Shown: positions 33,964 to 43,862 of the stretch, piece by piece
Numbering within the stretch: position 1 is the first letter of the stretch
How the letters are laid out: every line of letters starts with the position of its first letter
Assembly: GCF_030409305.1 (NCBI RefSeq)
Contig: NZ_JAUFPQ010000029.1
Coordinates: 1-64,000, forward strand
From: Halomonas maura
GTDB taxonomy: Bacteria > Pseudomonadota > Gammaproteobacteria > Pseudomonadales > Halomonadaceae
Reading direction: 5' to 3'
DNA: 64,000 bases
The notes under the pieces: model-generated
Databases searched by the model: none
Seen by the model: only the letters and a program-made list of their open reading frames with translations
What the model was told of the DNA's origin: nothing
Made by a program: the position numbers and the translations under genes

Positions 33964-34100
33964 CATGCCTGAAAAGACGACGAGCGAAGGCAAGACAAGG
34001 CAAACATTAGTGAAAATGCGGAGTTTACAGTTAGTAAATGAGCACTTTTGAGCTAATGTTTAACGCCGTATTGCCGAGCGCAGACACTTGTCAGACATTG
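33964..34100. repeat. AT-richer inverted-repeat element between yajG-like and tpm genes
   Basis: This stretch is clearly poorer in GC than its surroundings. AAACATTAG (34002-34010) and CTAATGTTT (34053-34061) form a perfect 9-bp outer stem, and GTTTAC and GTAAAT inside extend the pairing with mismatches. Flanking GGCA and TGCC add more. It looks like a small mobile or miniature element, but I see no target duplication and no second copy in this window. Confidence 0.5.
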
Positions 34101-34101
34101 C

Positions 34102-34740
34102 TTAGACCTTGGGGCCGCGGCGGGTCAGACTCCAGACACTCTCCCGGAAGCCGCTGCCGGGCTCGGGCCGCCCATCCTCGAGGTGGCGAAGCGCGAAGTT
34201 CGGCGAGAGGAGCGCGTCCAGCTCCTCGGCATGGACGCTGTAGGGCGGCCCCCCCTCGTCGCCCGGCGCCCGGGTCAGGCTGATCAACAACCCCCGGGCC
34301 CCGGGGGGGAGCAGCTGGGCCAGGTGGAAGGCGTAGCGCTGGCGGGTCGCCTCGGGCAGGGCGATCAGCGCCGCCCGGTCATAGAAGGCCCCGATCTCCG
34401 CCGCCTGCTGGATATGGAAATGGAAGAAGTCCCCGCACCACAGCTCCACGCTGCCCTGGCGGCATACCGCGAAGCTGTCGTGGTGATACCGGGACACCTC
34501 GCCCACGCCCTCGGCCAGGAACTGCTCGATGGCCGGCTCGGCGAGCTCGATGCCCAGCACCGGATGGTCGTGGCTGGCCAGCCAGCGCATGTCGAGACTC
34601 TTGCCGCATAGCGGCACCAGTACCTTGGTGCCGGGCTGGATGCCCAGGCCAGGCCAGTGGCGCATCAGCGCGGGGTGCACCGCCTCCCGGTGGAAGCCGA
34701 TGCGCCCTTCCCGCCAGCGCTGCAGCCATGGGTTGTCCAT
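34102..34740 (-). CDS. tpm: thiopurine S-methyltransferase
   Basis: A 212-residue SAM-dependent methyltransferase of the bacterial TPMT family, linked to selenite and tellurite methylation as well as thiopurines. The N-terminus has W...RW..G.IGFH (WLQRWREGRIGFHRE) and the SAM site VLVPLCGKSLDMRWLA near residues 40-55, then VLGIELAEPAIEQF. It is 12 bases downstream of the SH3-domain gene and probably shares its transcript. Confidence 0.92.
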   Translation of the reverse strand: MDNPWLQRWREGRIGFHREAVHPALMRHWPGLGIQPGTKVLVPLCGKSLDMRWLASHDHPVLGIELAEPAIEQFLAEGVGEVSRYHHDSFAVCRQGSVELWCGDFFHFHIQQAAEIGAFYDRAALIALPEATRQRYAFHLAQLLPPGARGLLISLTRAPGDEGGPPYSVHAEELDALLSPNFALRHLEDGRPEPGSGFRESVWSLTRRGPKV

Positions 34741-34752
34741 GGGCGGTGCCCC

Positions 34753-35388
34753 TCAGAACCAGCGGTCGCGCTTGCGACGCCGCCGCGGCAGGTGCGGCAT
34801 GATCAGGCCCACCAGCAGGCCGGCACCGGCCACCCCGCCGCCATACATGAAGTAGCGCATCAGCAGGTCCTCCTCCTGGGTATCCAGGCGGGCCTGGAGC
34901 TCGCGAAGGGTGGCGCGAGACCGCTCCGTTTCCCCTTCGAGCTCGTGGTTGCGCGCCTCGAGCTGGGCAATGCGCTGCTCCCGCACCTCCAGGGTCTCGG
35001 TCATCGAGGCCATGCGGCTCTCCCAGGTCTCGTTGATGCCCGACAGTTCCTCGGACAGCGCCTGGACCCGCGCCTCGAGCTCCGGCAGGCGCACCTGGGC
35101 GCTGGGGCTGTCCTGCAGCTCGCTGCTCGGCACCCAGACCACGTCGCCGCTCTCGCTGCGCACCCGGGTATAGTCGCCGTTGGTCTCGAGGACCTCCACC
35201 GGCGCGCCGGCGGTCAGGGTGCCGACGATCCGGTAGCCGTCGGTGGGACCGCTGCGCACATAGGTGGTGAGTTCATCGGAGACCCAGCGGGCGGCGTCCG
35301 TGGCCTCGTTCTGCTGGGCCTGCAGCGGCAGGGCCAGGGCCCCGAGTAACACGCCCACTGTCAGTGTCTTGCATCGTTGCATCGTCAT
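34753..35388 (-). CDS. SH3 domain and coiled-coil membrane protein (TIGR04211-like)
   Basis: A 211-residue protein with a signal peptide ([14 protein letters not shown]), a bacterial SH3 domain (about residues 30-90, with [18 protein letters not shown]), a coiled coil (about 100-175), a transmembrane helix ([16 protein letters not shown]) and a very basic C-terminus. This order is that of the TIGR04211 family, whose role is unknown. It may bind envelope polymers through the SH3 domain. The start is the ATG of MTMQRCK; an in-frame ATG two codons later also works. Confidence 0.82.
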   Translation of the reverse strand: MTMQRCKTLTVGVLLGALALPLQAQQNEATDAARWVSDELTTYVRSGPTDGYRIVGTLTAGAPVEVLETNGDYTRVRSESGDVVWVPSSELQDSPSAQVRLPELEARVQALSEELSGINETWESRMASMTETLEVREQRIAQLEARNHELEGETERSRATLRELQARLDTQEEDLLMRYFMYGGGVAGAGLLVGLIMPHLPRRRRKRDRWF

Positions 35389-35795
35389 GCCATCTTCCTG
35401 GCTGTCCAAGGCTCTGTTTGCGCTGCTCTGCGGCAATGGCGGCGGCTGGCCGGCACCCCGTTGCGGCAACGCACCGCGATGAAAGCGGGCCTGCCGGTAG
35501 TCGTCCACAGCTTCTGTGGACAAGTGTCGGGAAAACCGCGGGAAACCATCGGCCAGGGGGCATGGCTATTGCCGCCGCGACACTTCGGTCACTCGCTGAC
35601 CAGGCGACCGCCCGTGCCCGGCCCCCGGGCGGCCCCAAGGGTACCATAGTCGACCGTCGCCAGCGGACGACCCTGGCCCCTCCCGCCGGCGGTGCGTATA
35701 ATCGATGCCCTCATCGGAAGGCCTGTCGGCCTCCTTCCTGCGAACGTCCATCCACCGGTGTATCCCGTCGGGCCAAGACGCCACGACCTATTCTT
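35389..35795. other. 407-base divergent promoter region
   Basis: This gap separates the SH3-domain gene (minus) and miaB (plus). It holds a perfect 8-bp inverted repeat, GTCCACAG-CTT-CTGTGGAC (35503-35521), and a TATAAT at 35697-35702, which could be the -10 box of miaB with a poor -35. I see no gene in it. Confidence 0.5.
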
Positions 35796-37139
35796 ATGGC
35801 GAAGAAACTCTTCATCAAGACGCACGGCTGCCAGATGAACGAGTACGATTCCGCGCGCATGGCGGATCTGCTCGGCGAATCCCACCAGCTGGAGCTCACC
35901 GACGACGAGCGCGAAGCCGACGTCATCCTGCTCAACACCTGCTCGATCCGCGAGAAGGCCCAGGAGAAGGTCTTCCACCAGCTGGGCCGCTGGAAGAAGC
36001 TCAAGGAGGCCAACCCCGAGCTGGTGATCGGCGTCGGCGGCTGCGTGGCCAGCCAGGAGGGCGAGGCGCTGCGCAAGCGCGCGCCCCATGTGGACATGGT
36101 GTTCGGTCCCCAGACCCTGCACCGGGTGCCGTCGATGCTCGACGCGCGCCAGGACGACCAGATCTCGGTGGTCGACGTCACCTTCCCCGAGGTCGAGAAG
36201 TTCGACCACCTGCCGCAGCCGAGCTCGGACGGCGCCACCGCCTTCGTTTCCATCATGGAGGGCTGCTCGAAGTACTGTACCTTCTGCGTGGTGCCCTATA
36301 CCCGCGGCGAGGAGATCTCGCGGCCCTTCGAGGCGGTGATGGACGAGGTCATCCACCTGGCCGACCAGGGCGTTCGCGAGATCAACCTGCTGGGCCAGAA
36401 CGTCAATGCCTACCGCGGCGAGAACCAGCTCGGCGACGAGATCGACCTGGCCGAGCTGATCGCCTGCGTGGCCGCCGTGGAGGGCATCGACCGGATTCGC
36501 TTCACCACCTCGCACCCGGTGGAGTTCTCCGACAGCCTGATCGAGGCCTACGACGAGGTCCCGGAACTGGTCAGCCACCTGCACCTGCCGGTGCAGGCCG
36601 GCTCCGATCGCGTGCTTGCCGCCATGAAGCGCGGCCACAGCGTCGAGGAATACGTCGACAAGCTGGAGCGCATCCGCGAGCTGCGCCCCGACATCAGCTT
36701 CTCCTCGGACTTCATCATCGGCTTTCCCGGCGAGACCGAGGAGGACTTCGCGGCGACCATGGAGCTGATCGGCCGCATCGGCTTCGACGTCTCGTTCAGC
36801 TTCATCTACTCGGCGCGCCCCGGGACCCCGGCGGCCAACCTGCCGGACGAGACCCCCGAGGCGGTCAAGAAGCAGCGCCTGGCGATCCTCCAGGAGCGCA
36901 TCAACCAGCAGGCCATGCAGATCAGCCGGCGCATGGTGGGCAGCACCCAGCGCATCCTGGTCACCGGCTTCTCGCCCAAGGACCCCGGTCAGCTGTCCGG
37001 GCGCACCGAGAACAACCGGGTGGTCAACTTCCGCGCGGCCAACCCCACCGAGCTGATCGGCTATTTCGTCGACGTGGAGATCACCGAGGCGCTGCCCAAC
37101 TCGCTGCGCGGCGAACTGGCCTCCCCGCAACGCTTCTGA
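35796..37139 (+). CDS. miaB: tRNA-2-methylthio-N6-dimethylallyladenosine synthase MiaB
   Basis: A 447-residue radical-SAM methylthiotransferase that adds the methylthio group at position 37 of tRNAs reading UNN codons. The N-terminal UPF0004 domain has three cluster-binding cysteines ([18 protein letters not shown] and GGCVASQEG). The radical SAM motif is [15 protein letters not shown] (near residues 157-171). A C-terminal TRAM domain follows. It leads the miaB-ybeZ-ybeY-corC-lnt cluster. The start is the ATG of [11 protein letters not shown]. Confidence 0.96.
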   Translation: MAKKLFIKTHGCQMNEYDSARMADLLGESHQLELTDDEREADVILLNTCSIREKAQEKVFHQLGRWKKLKEANPELVIGVGGCVASQEGEALRKRAPHVDMVFGPQTLHRVPSMLDARQDDQISVVDVTFPEVEKFDHLPQPSSDGATAFVSIMEGCSKYCTFCVVPYTRGEEISRPFEAVMDEVIHLADQGVREINLLGQNVNAYRGENQLGDEIDLAELIACVAAVEGIDRIRFTTSHPVEFSDSLIEAYDEVPELVSHLHLPVQAGSDRVLAAMKRGHSVEEYVDKLERIRELRPDISFSSDFIIGFPGETEEDFAATMELIGRIGFDVSFSFIYSARPGTPAANLPDETPEAVKKQRLAILQERINQQAMQISRRMVGSTQRILVTGFSPKDPGQLSGRTENNRVVNFRAANPTELIGYFVDVEITEALPNSLRGELASPQRF

Positions 37140-37220
37140 GCGCTGCATCTTGCATTGCCCCGGCGCCTGCCGGGGCAGTAAGCTGATCCCGACACCCATC
37201 AACGCACGGACCCGCCTGTC

Positions 37221-38324
37221 TTGAGCCAGCCATCCACTCCGGCCAACCGCATCATCACGCTGAACCTCGAGCCCAACGACCCGCGCCGCCTGGCCAACCT
37301 GTGCGGCCAGCGCGACGAACACCTCAAGCTGATCGAGGCCCGGCTCGGCATCACCCTGCGCAATCGCGGCAATGCCTTCCAGTTGGCCGGTCCCGGCCAC
37401 CGGGTCAAGGCCGCCGCCAACGTCGTCGAGCACCTGTACCGCGAAGCCGAGGCCAGCGACCTGACGCCGGATACCGTGCACCTGTTCCTCCAGGAGTCTG
37501 GCCTCCAGGCCCTGGAGGAGGACGAGGGCTCGGGCGACGACGACGAGGTCCTGTTGCGCACCCCCAAGATGCTGATCAAGCCTCGGGGGCTCAACCAGCA
37601 GAGCTACGTCTCGAGCATCCGCGCCCACGATATCAACTTCGGCATCGGCCCGGCCGGCACCGGCAAGACCTACCTGGCCGTGGCCGCCGCGGTGGAGGCG
37701 CTCAACCAGCAGGAGGTGCGCCGCATCCTGCTGGTGCGCCCCGCGGTGGAGGCCGGCGAGAAGCTCGGCTTCCTGCCCGGCGACCTGGCCCAGAAGATCG
37801 ACCCCTACCTGCGCCCGCTCTATGATGCGCTCTACGAGATGATCGGCTTCGAGCAGGTGGCCAAGCTGATCGAGCGCCAGGTGATCGAGATCGCGCCCCT
37901 GGCCTACATGCGCGGGCGCACCCTCAACAACGCCTTCATCATCCTCGACGAGAGCCAGAACACGACCCGCGAGCAGATGAAGATGTTCCTGACCCGCATC
38001 GGCTTCGGCTCGACGGCGGTGATCACCGGCGACATCACCCAGGTGGACCTGCCGCGGGGCCAGACTTCCGGCCTGATCCAGGTGCTCGACGTGCTCAAGG
38101 GCACCCCGGGGATCGGCGTCACCCACTTCGCCGCCAAGGACGTGGTGCGCCATCCGCTGGTCCAGCGCATCATCGAGGCCTACGACCTCTTCGAGGCCGA
38201 GCAGGAGGCCGAGGAACGCGCCCGGCGCGAGGCCCGGGAGCAGGAGCGCGAGGCCCTGCGTCAGGAAAGGCAGCTGGGCCAGGAACGCCGCGACCGCCAG
38301 AACGGTGGCGAGGAGAGTTCATGA
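37221..38324 (+). CDS. ybeZ: PhoH-like ATPase YbeZ
   Basis: A 367-residue P-loop ATPase of the PhoH family. Walker A is [11 protein letters not shown] (about residues 140-150) and Walker B is [10 protein letters not shown]. coli YbeZ interacts with YbeY in rRNA processing, and the genes overlap here too (ATGA). I see no ATG near the expected start, and the frame opens with TTG at 37221, so this gene probably uses TTG. A basic and acidic helical tail ends the protein. Confidence 0.93.
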   Translation: MSQPSTPANRIITLNLEPNDPRRLANLCGQRDEHLKLIEARLGITLRNRGNAFQLAGPGHRVKAAANVVEHLYREAEASDLTPDTVHLFLQESGLQALEEDEGSGDDDEVLLRTPKMLIKPRGLNQQSYVSSIRAHDINFGIGPAGTGKTYLAVAAAVEALNQQEVRRILLVRPAVEAGEKLGFLPGDLAQKIDPYLRPLYDALYEMIGFEQVAKLIERQVIEIAPLAYMRGRTLNNAFIILDESQNTTREQMKMFLTRIGFGSTAVITGDITQVDLPRGQTSGLIQVLDVLKGTPGIGVTHFAAKDVVRHPLVQRIIEAYDLFEAEQEAEERARREAREQEREALRQERQLGQERRDRQNGGEESS

Positions 38325-38833
38325 GCGAGATCTGCGTCGATCGCCAGGCGGCCCTGGAGGCCGAGGGCCTGCCCGGGCAGGCCGAGCTCGAGAGCTGGGT
38401 GGCGGCCGTGCTGACCCGCCACCCCGGGGAGTCGCGCCGCGAGTTGACGGTGCGCTTCGTCGACAGCGAGGAGAGCCGGACCCTGAACCGGGACTACCGT
38501 GACCGCGACCGCCCCACCAATGTGCTGTCCTTTCCCTTCGAGTGCCCCCCGGGGGTGTCGCTGCCGCTGCTCGGCGACCTGGTGATCTGCCATCCCGTGG
38601 TGCTCGCCGAGGCCCGCGATCAGGACAAGAGCCTCGCGGCTCACTACGCTCATATGGTGGTCCACGGCACCCTGCACCTGCTGGGCCATGACCATATCGA
38701 GGACGACGAGGCCGAGGCCATGGAAGCCCTCGAGCGTGACATCCTGGCGGGCCTGGGCATCGCCGATCCGTATCTCACCCCCAGCCCTCCGCACCGCGAT
38801 TCCGATACCGAGGACGAGAGAGCCGACGCATGA
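38321..38833 (+). CDS. ybeY: endoribonuclease YbeY
   Basis: A 170-residue metal-dependent endoribonuclease for 16S rRNA maturation and ribosome quality control. The zinc motif [11 protein letters not shown] (three histidines) and [19 protein letters not shown] are diagnostic. It overlaps ybeZ by four bases and corC by four bases. The C-terminal tail is longer and more acidic than usual. Confidence 0.96.
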   Translation: MSEICVDRQAALEAEGLPGQAELESWVAAVLTRHPGESRRELTVRFVDSEESRTLNRDYRDRDRPTNVLSFPFECPPGVSLPLLGDLVICHPVVLAEARDQDKSLAAHYAHMVVHGTLHLLGHDHIEDDEAEAMEALERDILAGLGIADPYLTPSPPHRDSDTEDERADA

Positions 38834-39699
38834 GCGAAGACCGATCGACCAGCCAGGGCAACAAGTCCTGGCTCGAGAAGTTGTTCAGCGCCCTGTCCAG
38901 CGACAGCGACGAGCCCAGCTCCCGGGACGAGCTACTGGAATTCCTGCGCCAGGCGGCGACCCGGCTCAAGCTCGAGCAGGACGCCATGATGATCATCGAG
39001 GGGGCGCTGAACATCAGCGACCAGCAGGTCCGCGAGGTGCTCATCCCGCGCTCCCAGGTCAATGCCATCGCCCTCGACCAGCCCCTCGAGGAATACCTGC
39101 CGGTGATCCTGGAAACCGGCCACTCCCGCTATCCGGTGATCGGCGAGAACCTCGACGAGGTGAAGGGCATCCTGCTGGTCAAGGACCTGCTCCCCCTGCT
39201 GCGCAACGGCAAGGACAACGGCCTGCCCTTCCAGCTCGAGGAAGTGCTGCGACCGGCGATGTTCGTGCCCGAGTCCAAGCGCCTCAACAGCCTGCTCAAG
39301 GAGTTCCGCGACACCCATAACCACATGGCGGTGGTGGTGGACGAGTACGGCGGTACCGCGGGGATCGTGACCATCGAGGATATCCTCGAGGAGATCGTCG
39401 GTGACATCGAGGACGAGCACGACACCGACGAGGAAGAGGATATCCGCGAACTGGGCGACGAGCGCTACGCGATCCGTGCCCTGACCCCCATCGAGGACTT
39501 CAATGAGCGTTTCGGCACGCGCTTCTCCGACGAGGAGTTCGACACCCTGGGCGGCCTGGTGATGCAGCGCTTCGGCCATCTGCCCGGCCGCGGCGAGAAT
39601 ACCGAGATCGGCGGCTGGCGGTTCACGGTGCTCAACGCCGACAACCGCCGCATCCGCTTGCTGGAAGCCGAGCCCGATACCGCGCGCCTCGAGGACTGA
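38830..39699 (+). CDS. corC: CBS-domain protein CorC (HlyC/CorC family)
   Basis: A 289-residue cytoplasmic protein. Two CBS domains occupy about residues 65-190 (starting [14 protein letters not shown]), and a CorC_HlyC domain ends the protein ([16 protein letters not shown]). It lacks the DUF21 membrane domain, as does E. coli CorC (YbeX), which is linked to Mg2+/Co2+ homeostasis and ribosome assembly. It overlaps ybeY by four bases. Confidence 0.94.
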   Translation: MSEDRSTSQGNKSWLEKLFSALSSDSDEPSSRDELLEFLRQAATRLKLEQDAMMIIEGALNISDQQVREVLIPRSQVNAIALDQPLEEYLPVILETGHSRYPVIGENLDEVKGILLVKDLLPLLRNGKDNGLPFQLEEVLRPAMFVPESKRLNSLLKEFRDTHNHMAVVVDEYGGTAGIVTIEDILEEIVGDIEDEHDTDEEEDIRELGDERYAIRALTPIEDFNERFGTRFSDEEFDTLGGLVMQRFGHLPGRGENTEIGGWRFTVLNADNRRIRLLEAEPDTARLED

Positions 39700-39725
39700 G
39701 TCTCTCCCCCACCATGGAAGGCATC

Positions 39726-41192
39726 ATGACCATCTCCCGCCCTCGCCGGGCCCTGGGCAACCTGGCCGCCGTGGCGGCCGGGGTCCTGACCACCCTGTCC
39801 GCCGCCCCTTTCCAGCTCTGGTGGCTGGCCCCCGTGGCCGCCGGCCTGGTCTACGCGGGCCTGGCCTCCCTGACCGCCCGCCAGGCCGCCTGGCGAGGCT
39901 GGAGCTACGGGCTGGGGCTGTTCGGTTCGGGAGCTTCCTGGGTCTACGTGTCGATCCACGACTACGGCTACACCGGCGTGCCGCTGGCCCTGGCCCTGAC
40001 GATCCTGTTCGTGGCCAGCCTGGCGCTGTTCTTCGCCGTCACCCTGGGCCTCTACCGGCGCCTCGCCGGGCCGCGCCTGGCGCCGCTGACCTTCGCCGGC
40101 GCCTGGGTGCTCGGCGAGGCCCTGCGCAGCTGGCTGTTCACCGGCTTTCCCTGGCTGCTGCTGGGCAGCGGCCAGATCGATGCCCCCCTGGCCCCCTGGG
40201 CGCCGGTCGGCGGTGTCTACCTGTTGTCGATGGTCGTCGCCCTCTCCGGCGCCCTGGGCGTGGCCTTCCTGCAGCGCCGCTGGTGGGCCGCCTTGCCGCT
40301 GGCGGCCCTGTGGCTGCTGCCGCTGGCCCTGCCCGGCCAATGGACACGCCCCGCCGGCGAGCCCGTCCGGGTCGCCCTGCTGCAGGGCAACCTGCCCCAG
40401 CTGATCAAGTGGACCCCCGAGGGGCAACGCACTGCCATCGACAGCTACCTGACGATGACCGCCGCGTTGGAGACGGACGTGGACCTGGTGATCTGGCCCG
40501 AGGCGGCGCTGCCGATGTTCGCGGACCAGGCCACGCCGGTGCTCGACCAGGCCCGGCGACTGCTGCCGGGCACCAGCACCCTGGTCACCGGCATCCTGCA
40601 GCGCGATGGGCAGGGACACTACTACAACAGCGTGATCGTGGCGGACGAATCGCGTGGCGAGTACCGCAAGCGCCACCTGGTGCCCTTCGGCGAATACCTG
40701 CCCCTGGAGAGCCTGCTGCGTGGCGCCATCGCCTTCTTCGACCTGCCGATGCCGGCCATGACGCCGGGCCCCGGCGACCAGGCGCCACTGGAGGTGGCCG
40801 GCACCCGGATCGGCAACGCCATCTGCTACGAGATCATCTACGCCGACCTGGTCGCCGACCAGGCCAGGCACTCGGGAGTGATCCTGACGGTCTCCAACGA
40901 CACCTGGTTCGGTGCCTCCATCGGCCCGCTGCAGCACCTGCAGATGGCCCGGCTGAGGGCCCTGGAGAATGGCCGGCCGGTGATTCGCGCCACCAGCAAC
41001 GGCGTCACCGCGCTGATCGATTCCCGGGGCCGCATTCTCCAGCGGGCGCCACAGTTCGAGAAGGCGACCCTCACCGGCGAGGTCACCCCCCGGGAGGGGC
41101 TCACGCCCTTCTCGCGCACCGGCAGCTGGCCGGTCTGGGCACTGGCCGTGCTGCTGGTGCTGCCCGGCCTGCGGCTGCGCCGTAAGCCGTAA
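39726..41192 (+). CDS. lnt: apolipoprotein N-acyltransferase
   Basis: A 488-residue inner-membrane enzyme that adds the third acyl chain to lipoproteins. About six to seven transmembrane segments in the first 200 residues precede a nitrilase domain with Glu (IWPEAALPMF), Lys (KRHLVPFGEYLP) and Cys (NAICYEIIYADL) of the catalytic triad. I start at the second ATG (39726) because GGAAGG precedes it; the ATG at 39714 has no such site. The last codons and the TAA stop lie inside a heptanucleotide repeat. Confidence 0.94.
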   Translation: MTISRPRRALGNLAAVAAGVLTTLSAAPFQLWWLAPVAAGLVYAGLASLTARQAAWRGWSYGLGLFGSGASWVYVSIHDYGYTGVPLALALTILFVASLALFFAVTLGLYRRLAGPRLAPLTFAGAWVLGEALRSWLFTGFPWLLLGSGQIDAPLAPWAPVGGVYLLSMVVALSGALGVAFLQRRWWAALPLAALWLLPLALPGQWTRPAGEPVRVALLQGNLPQLIKWTPEGQRTAIDSYLTMTAALETDVDLVIWPEAALPMFADQATPVLDQARRLLPGTSTLVTGILQRDGQGHYYNSVIVADESRGEYRKRHLVPFGEYLPLESLLRGAIAFFDLPMPAMTPGPGDQAPLEVAGTRIGNAICYEIIYADLVADQARHSGVILTVSNDTWFGASIGPLQHLQMARLRALENGRPVIRATSNGVTALIDSRGRILQRAPQFEKATLTGEVTPREGLTPFSRTGSWPVWALAVLLVLPGLRLRRKP

Positions 41193-41222
41193 GCCGTAAG
41201 CCGTAAGCTGGAAGCTGGAACG
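41181..41222. repeat. heptanucleotide tandem repeat running through the lnt stop codon
   Basis: Six period-7 units: CGTAAGC four times, TGGAAGC, then TGGAACG. They supply the last residues (Arg-Lys-Pro) and the TAA stop of lnt. A related array is at 14961-15009, also at a gene end just upstream of a terminator. Confidence 0.9.
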
Positions 41223-41230
41223 CAGGGTAA

Positions 41231-41270
41231 AAAAAACCGCCCCCAAGGCAGACGCCTGGGGGCGGTTTTT
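41231..41270. terminator. bidirectional terminator between lnt and phaC
   Basis: A run of A bases, then ACCGCCCCC and its complement GGGGGCGGT with an AGGC/GCCT inner stem, then five T bases. The A run gives a T run on the other strand, so it can end both lnt and phaC. Confidence 0.92.
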
Positions 41271-41341
41271 CATCCAAGGTTTCTTACCACTGCCAGCCGC
41301 GAAGTCGCGGTCTTCGAGCGTCCGGCTTCACCGGGCGGGCT

Positions 41342-43183
41342 TCAGGCTCCCGACGAGGCCGGGGCCTCGCCCAGCACCTCGGGGATGGTGATGCGGACAT
41401 AACGGCCCGGGGCCGGCTCGAGGATATCCAGGTCCCCATCGCCCGGCTGGCGGGCCGGCACCATCTTGTCGGCGTCGGCATAGCCGTTGTCGGTCATCCA
41501 GGCCTGCCAGTGGGGCCACCAGGAGCCCTCGTGGCCCTCGGCGCCTGCGAACCATTGCTCCGGGGTCGCCGGCAGCTCGTCATTGGTCCAGAAGCCGTAC
41601 TTGTTCTTGTGGGGAGGATTGACGATGCCGGCGATATGGCCGGAGCCCCCCAGCACGAACTTGACCGGCCCCTTGGGCAGCAGCGCCCCGTAGTAGGTGC
41701 TGTTCCACTTGGCGATATGGTCCTCGCGGGTGGAGATGAAGTAGCTGGGCGTCGAGATCTTGCGCAGGTCGATCTTCACGCCGTCCAGCTCGATGCCGCC
41801 GGGCTCGACCAGGCGATTCTCCAGGTACATGTGGCGCAGGTACCAGCCATGGGTCCCGGCCGGCAGGTTGGTGCCGTCGGTGTTCCAGTAGAGCAGGTCG
41901 AAGGGCGCCGGGAGCTCACCCTTGAGGTAGTTGTTGATATAGAAGGACCAGAAGAGGTCGTTCTCCCGCAGCAGGTTGAAGGAGTAGGCCATGACCCGCC
42001 CATCCAGGTAGCCGTCCTGCTCAAGCTTGGCATCGATGCCCTTGAGCACCGGCTCGCTCAGGAAGACGCCGAGCTCGCCGGGATCGCGGAAGTCGAGCAG
42101 GCTGGTCATGAAGGTCGCCGACTTGACCTTGCGGCCGCGGCGGGTACTGGTGAGGTAGGCCAGCGTGGAACCGGCCAGGGTGCCGCCGATGCAATAGCTC
42201 AGCAGGTTGACGGACTTCTCGCCGGTGGCCTGCTCGATGGCCTCCATGGCGGCGATGGGACCGAGCTGCATGTAGTCGGCCCAGGTGAGGTCGCGCTGCT
42301 CGGGGCCCGGGTTGCGCCAGGAGATCAGGAAGACGCTGTGTCCCTGGTCCACCAACCACTTGACCAGGGAGTTGTCCTCGCGCAGATCGAGGATGTAGTA
42401 CTTGTTGATCCAGGGGGGGACGACCAGCAGCGGGGTCTTGTAGACCTGTTCGGTGCTGGGGGCATACTGGATCAGCTGCATCAACTCGTTCTCGAAGACC
42501 ACCGAGCCCGGCGTGACGGCGATGTTCTCGCCGACCGCGAAGGCGCTGCGATCGGTCATGGTGACGTTGAGCCCCTCGGCGGAATTGGCCAGGTCGCGGC
42601 GCAGCCGGGCCAGGCCCTCCACCAGGTTCTCGCCCTTGGTCTCGATGGTACGTCGCATGACCTCCGGATTGGTGGTCACGAAGTTGGTCGGCGACATCGC
42701 ATTGACCAGTTGGCGGGAGTAGAAGGCCAGGTTGCGCTTCTGGTCGGCGGTGAGGCCCTGCAGGCGGTCGATCAGGTCCTCGACCAGCCGCGAGAACAGC
42801 AGGTACTGCTGCATGATCGCCAGGTAGTAGGGATCGTTGGTCCAGGCCTCGTCCCGGAAGCGCCGATCGCCCTTCGCGGGAGTCACCAGGGGGGCCACCG
42901 ACTCGCCGGCCATGGCCTTGAGGCCGTTCTGCCAGAGCTGGTACTGATCCTCGAGCAGGCGGGCCTGGGTCTGCCACAACAGGGACGGATCCTGCATCAG
43001 CGACTCGGCCCCGGCCCGGAAGGCGTCGCGCATGTCCGCATAGATGGTTTCCGCGGCATCATCCGGTACCATGCGGGGGAGCAAGTCCTCCATCAGGGCC
43101 TTGTACTCCTCGCCGATCGCCTTGAACTGCTCATTCCAGACCTCGAGCTCGGCCTGAGACGGTGCTTGAAACCCTGGCTGCAT
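41342..43183 (-). CDS. phaC: class I poly(3-hydroxyalkanoate) synthase PhaC
   Basis: A 613-residue synthase that polymerises 3-hydroxyacyl-CoA into storage granules. The lipase-like box reads LLSYCIGGT with nucleophile Cys331, and the triad is completed by Asp488 (TREDHIAKW) and His516 (GSGHIAG). The length and the adjacent phasin fit class I. The start is the ATG of MQPGFQAPSQ. It is the second gene after phaP on the minus strand, with a strong hairpin between. Confidence 0.96.
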   Translation of the reverse strand: MQPGFQAPSQAELEVWNEQFKAIGEEYKALMEDLLPRMVPDDAAETIYADMRDAFRAGAESLMQDPSLLWQTQARLLEDQYQLWQNGLKAMAGESVAPLVTPAKGDRRFRDEAWTNDPYYLAIMQQYLLFSRLVEDLIDRLQGLTADQKRNLAFYSRQLVNAMSPTNFVTTNPEVMRRTIETKGENLVEGLARLRRDLANSAEGLNVTMTDRSAFAVGENIAVTPGSVVFENELMQLIQYAPSTEQVYKTPLLVVPPWINKYYILDLREDNSLVKWLVDQGHSVFLISWRNPGPEQRDLTWADYMQLGPIAAMEAIEQATGEKSVNLLSYCIGGTLAGSTLAYLTSTRRGRKVKSATFMTSLLDFRDPGELGVFLSEPVLKGIDAKLEQDGYLDGRVMAYSFNLLRENDLFWSFYINNYLKGELPAPFDLLYWNTDGTNLPAGTHGWYLRHMYLENRLVEPGGIELDGVKIDLRKISTPSYFISTREDHIAKWNSTYYGALLPKGPVKFVLGGSGHIAGIVNPPHKNKYGFWTNDELPATPEQWFAGAEGHEGSWWPHWQAWMTDNGYADADKMVPARQPGDGDLDILEPAPGRYVRITIPEVLGEAPASSGA

Positions 43184-43216
43184 TGCCCCCTCCTGTCACG
43201 CTGCCATCGACACGGA

Positions 43217-43249
43217 CCACCGCCGTCTCGCATGACGAGACGGCGGTGG
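43217..43249 (-). promoter_or_regulatory. strong hairpin between phaP and phaC
   Basis: A perfect 14-bp stem (CCACCGCCGTCTCG with its complement) around a five-base loop fills most of the 87-base gap. There is no T run. It could stabilise the phasin mRNA 3' end or reduce read-through into phaC. Confidence 0.55.
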
Positions 43250-43270
43250 CCAGATTGAGAATCCGGGAAA

Positions 43271-43741
43271 TCAGGTACGCTTGCGCGCCGCCTGACTGGT
43301 GCTGGTCGCCTTGGCCGCGCCCTGTGACTTGGCCGCGGCCTGGGGCTTGGGCTCCTCCTGGGCGGCGCCAGTCGCGCTCTCGGTAGCCTGCTGAGCCTGC
43401 TCGGCCAATTGCTGGCCGGACTCGGCGTAGAGTTGCTCCAGCTCGGCCTTGAACTGCAGGCTCATCTCGCCGAGGGCTCGGGCATCCTCCAGCATCTGCT
43501 TGGACAGCTCGTTCATCATCTCGGCCTGGCGGGTGCCGAAGTCACGCAGGTCCTCGGCATCCTTGACTTCGGTGGCGTCGCGCATGCGCTCGGTGCCCAT
43601 CTGGCTGTAACGCTTCATGGACTCCATCTGGTACTCGGTCATGCGCTCCATGCTGTCCAGCATCAGCGAGTTGAGCTTGCGCATCGGCTCGAAGAACTGA
43701 CGGGTCTGTTCGTTGAAATTCTCGATCATCTTGTCTTGCAT
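43271..43741 (-). CDS. phaP: phasin family protein (PhaP-like)
   Basis: A 156-residue helical protein of the phasin family, which coats PHA granules. The first 110 residues are amphipathic helix with many Met and Gln (MIENFNEQTRQFFEPMRKLN). The C-terminal 40 residues are rich in Ala, Lys, Thr and Gln, a common phasin tail. It sits directly upstream of phaC. The ATG of MQDKMIENFN fits; the frame is open 27 codons further. Confidence 0.86.
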   Translation of the reverse strand: MQDKMIENFNEQTRQFFEPMRKLNSLMLDSMERMTEYQMESMKRYSQMGTERMRDATEVKDAEDLRDFGTRQAEMMNELSKQMLEDARALGEMSLQFKAELEQLYAESGQQLAEQAQQATESATGAAQEEPKPQAAAKSQGAAKATSTSQAARKRT

Positions 43742-43862
43742 GGCCAAATCCTCCCGGAGGGACAGGTGACAACAGTCGTGCTGCACTGCACAAATCGTAG
43801 TCTCGCACGACGCTTGTTGCAAGAACGTGACGAGGGGCTAAGCCAAAGGTCGCATGGCCGCC

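Noticed and set aside
35503-35521. DnaA-box-like TTGTCCACA within an inverted repeat
   Set aside because: A single imperfect box with no cluster, no AT-rich unwinding region and no origin genes nearby; not an origin.
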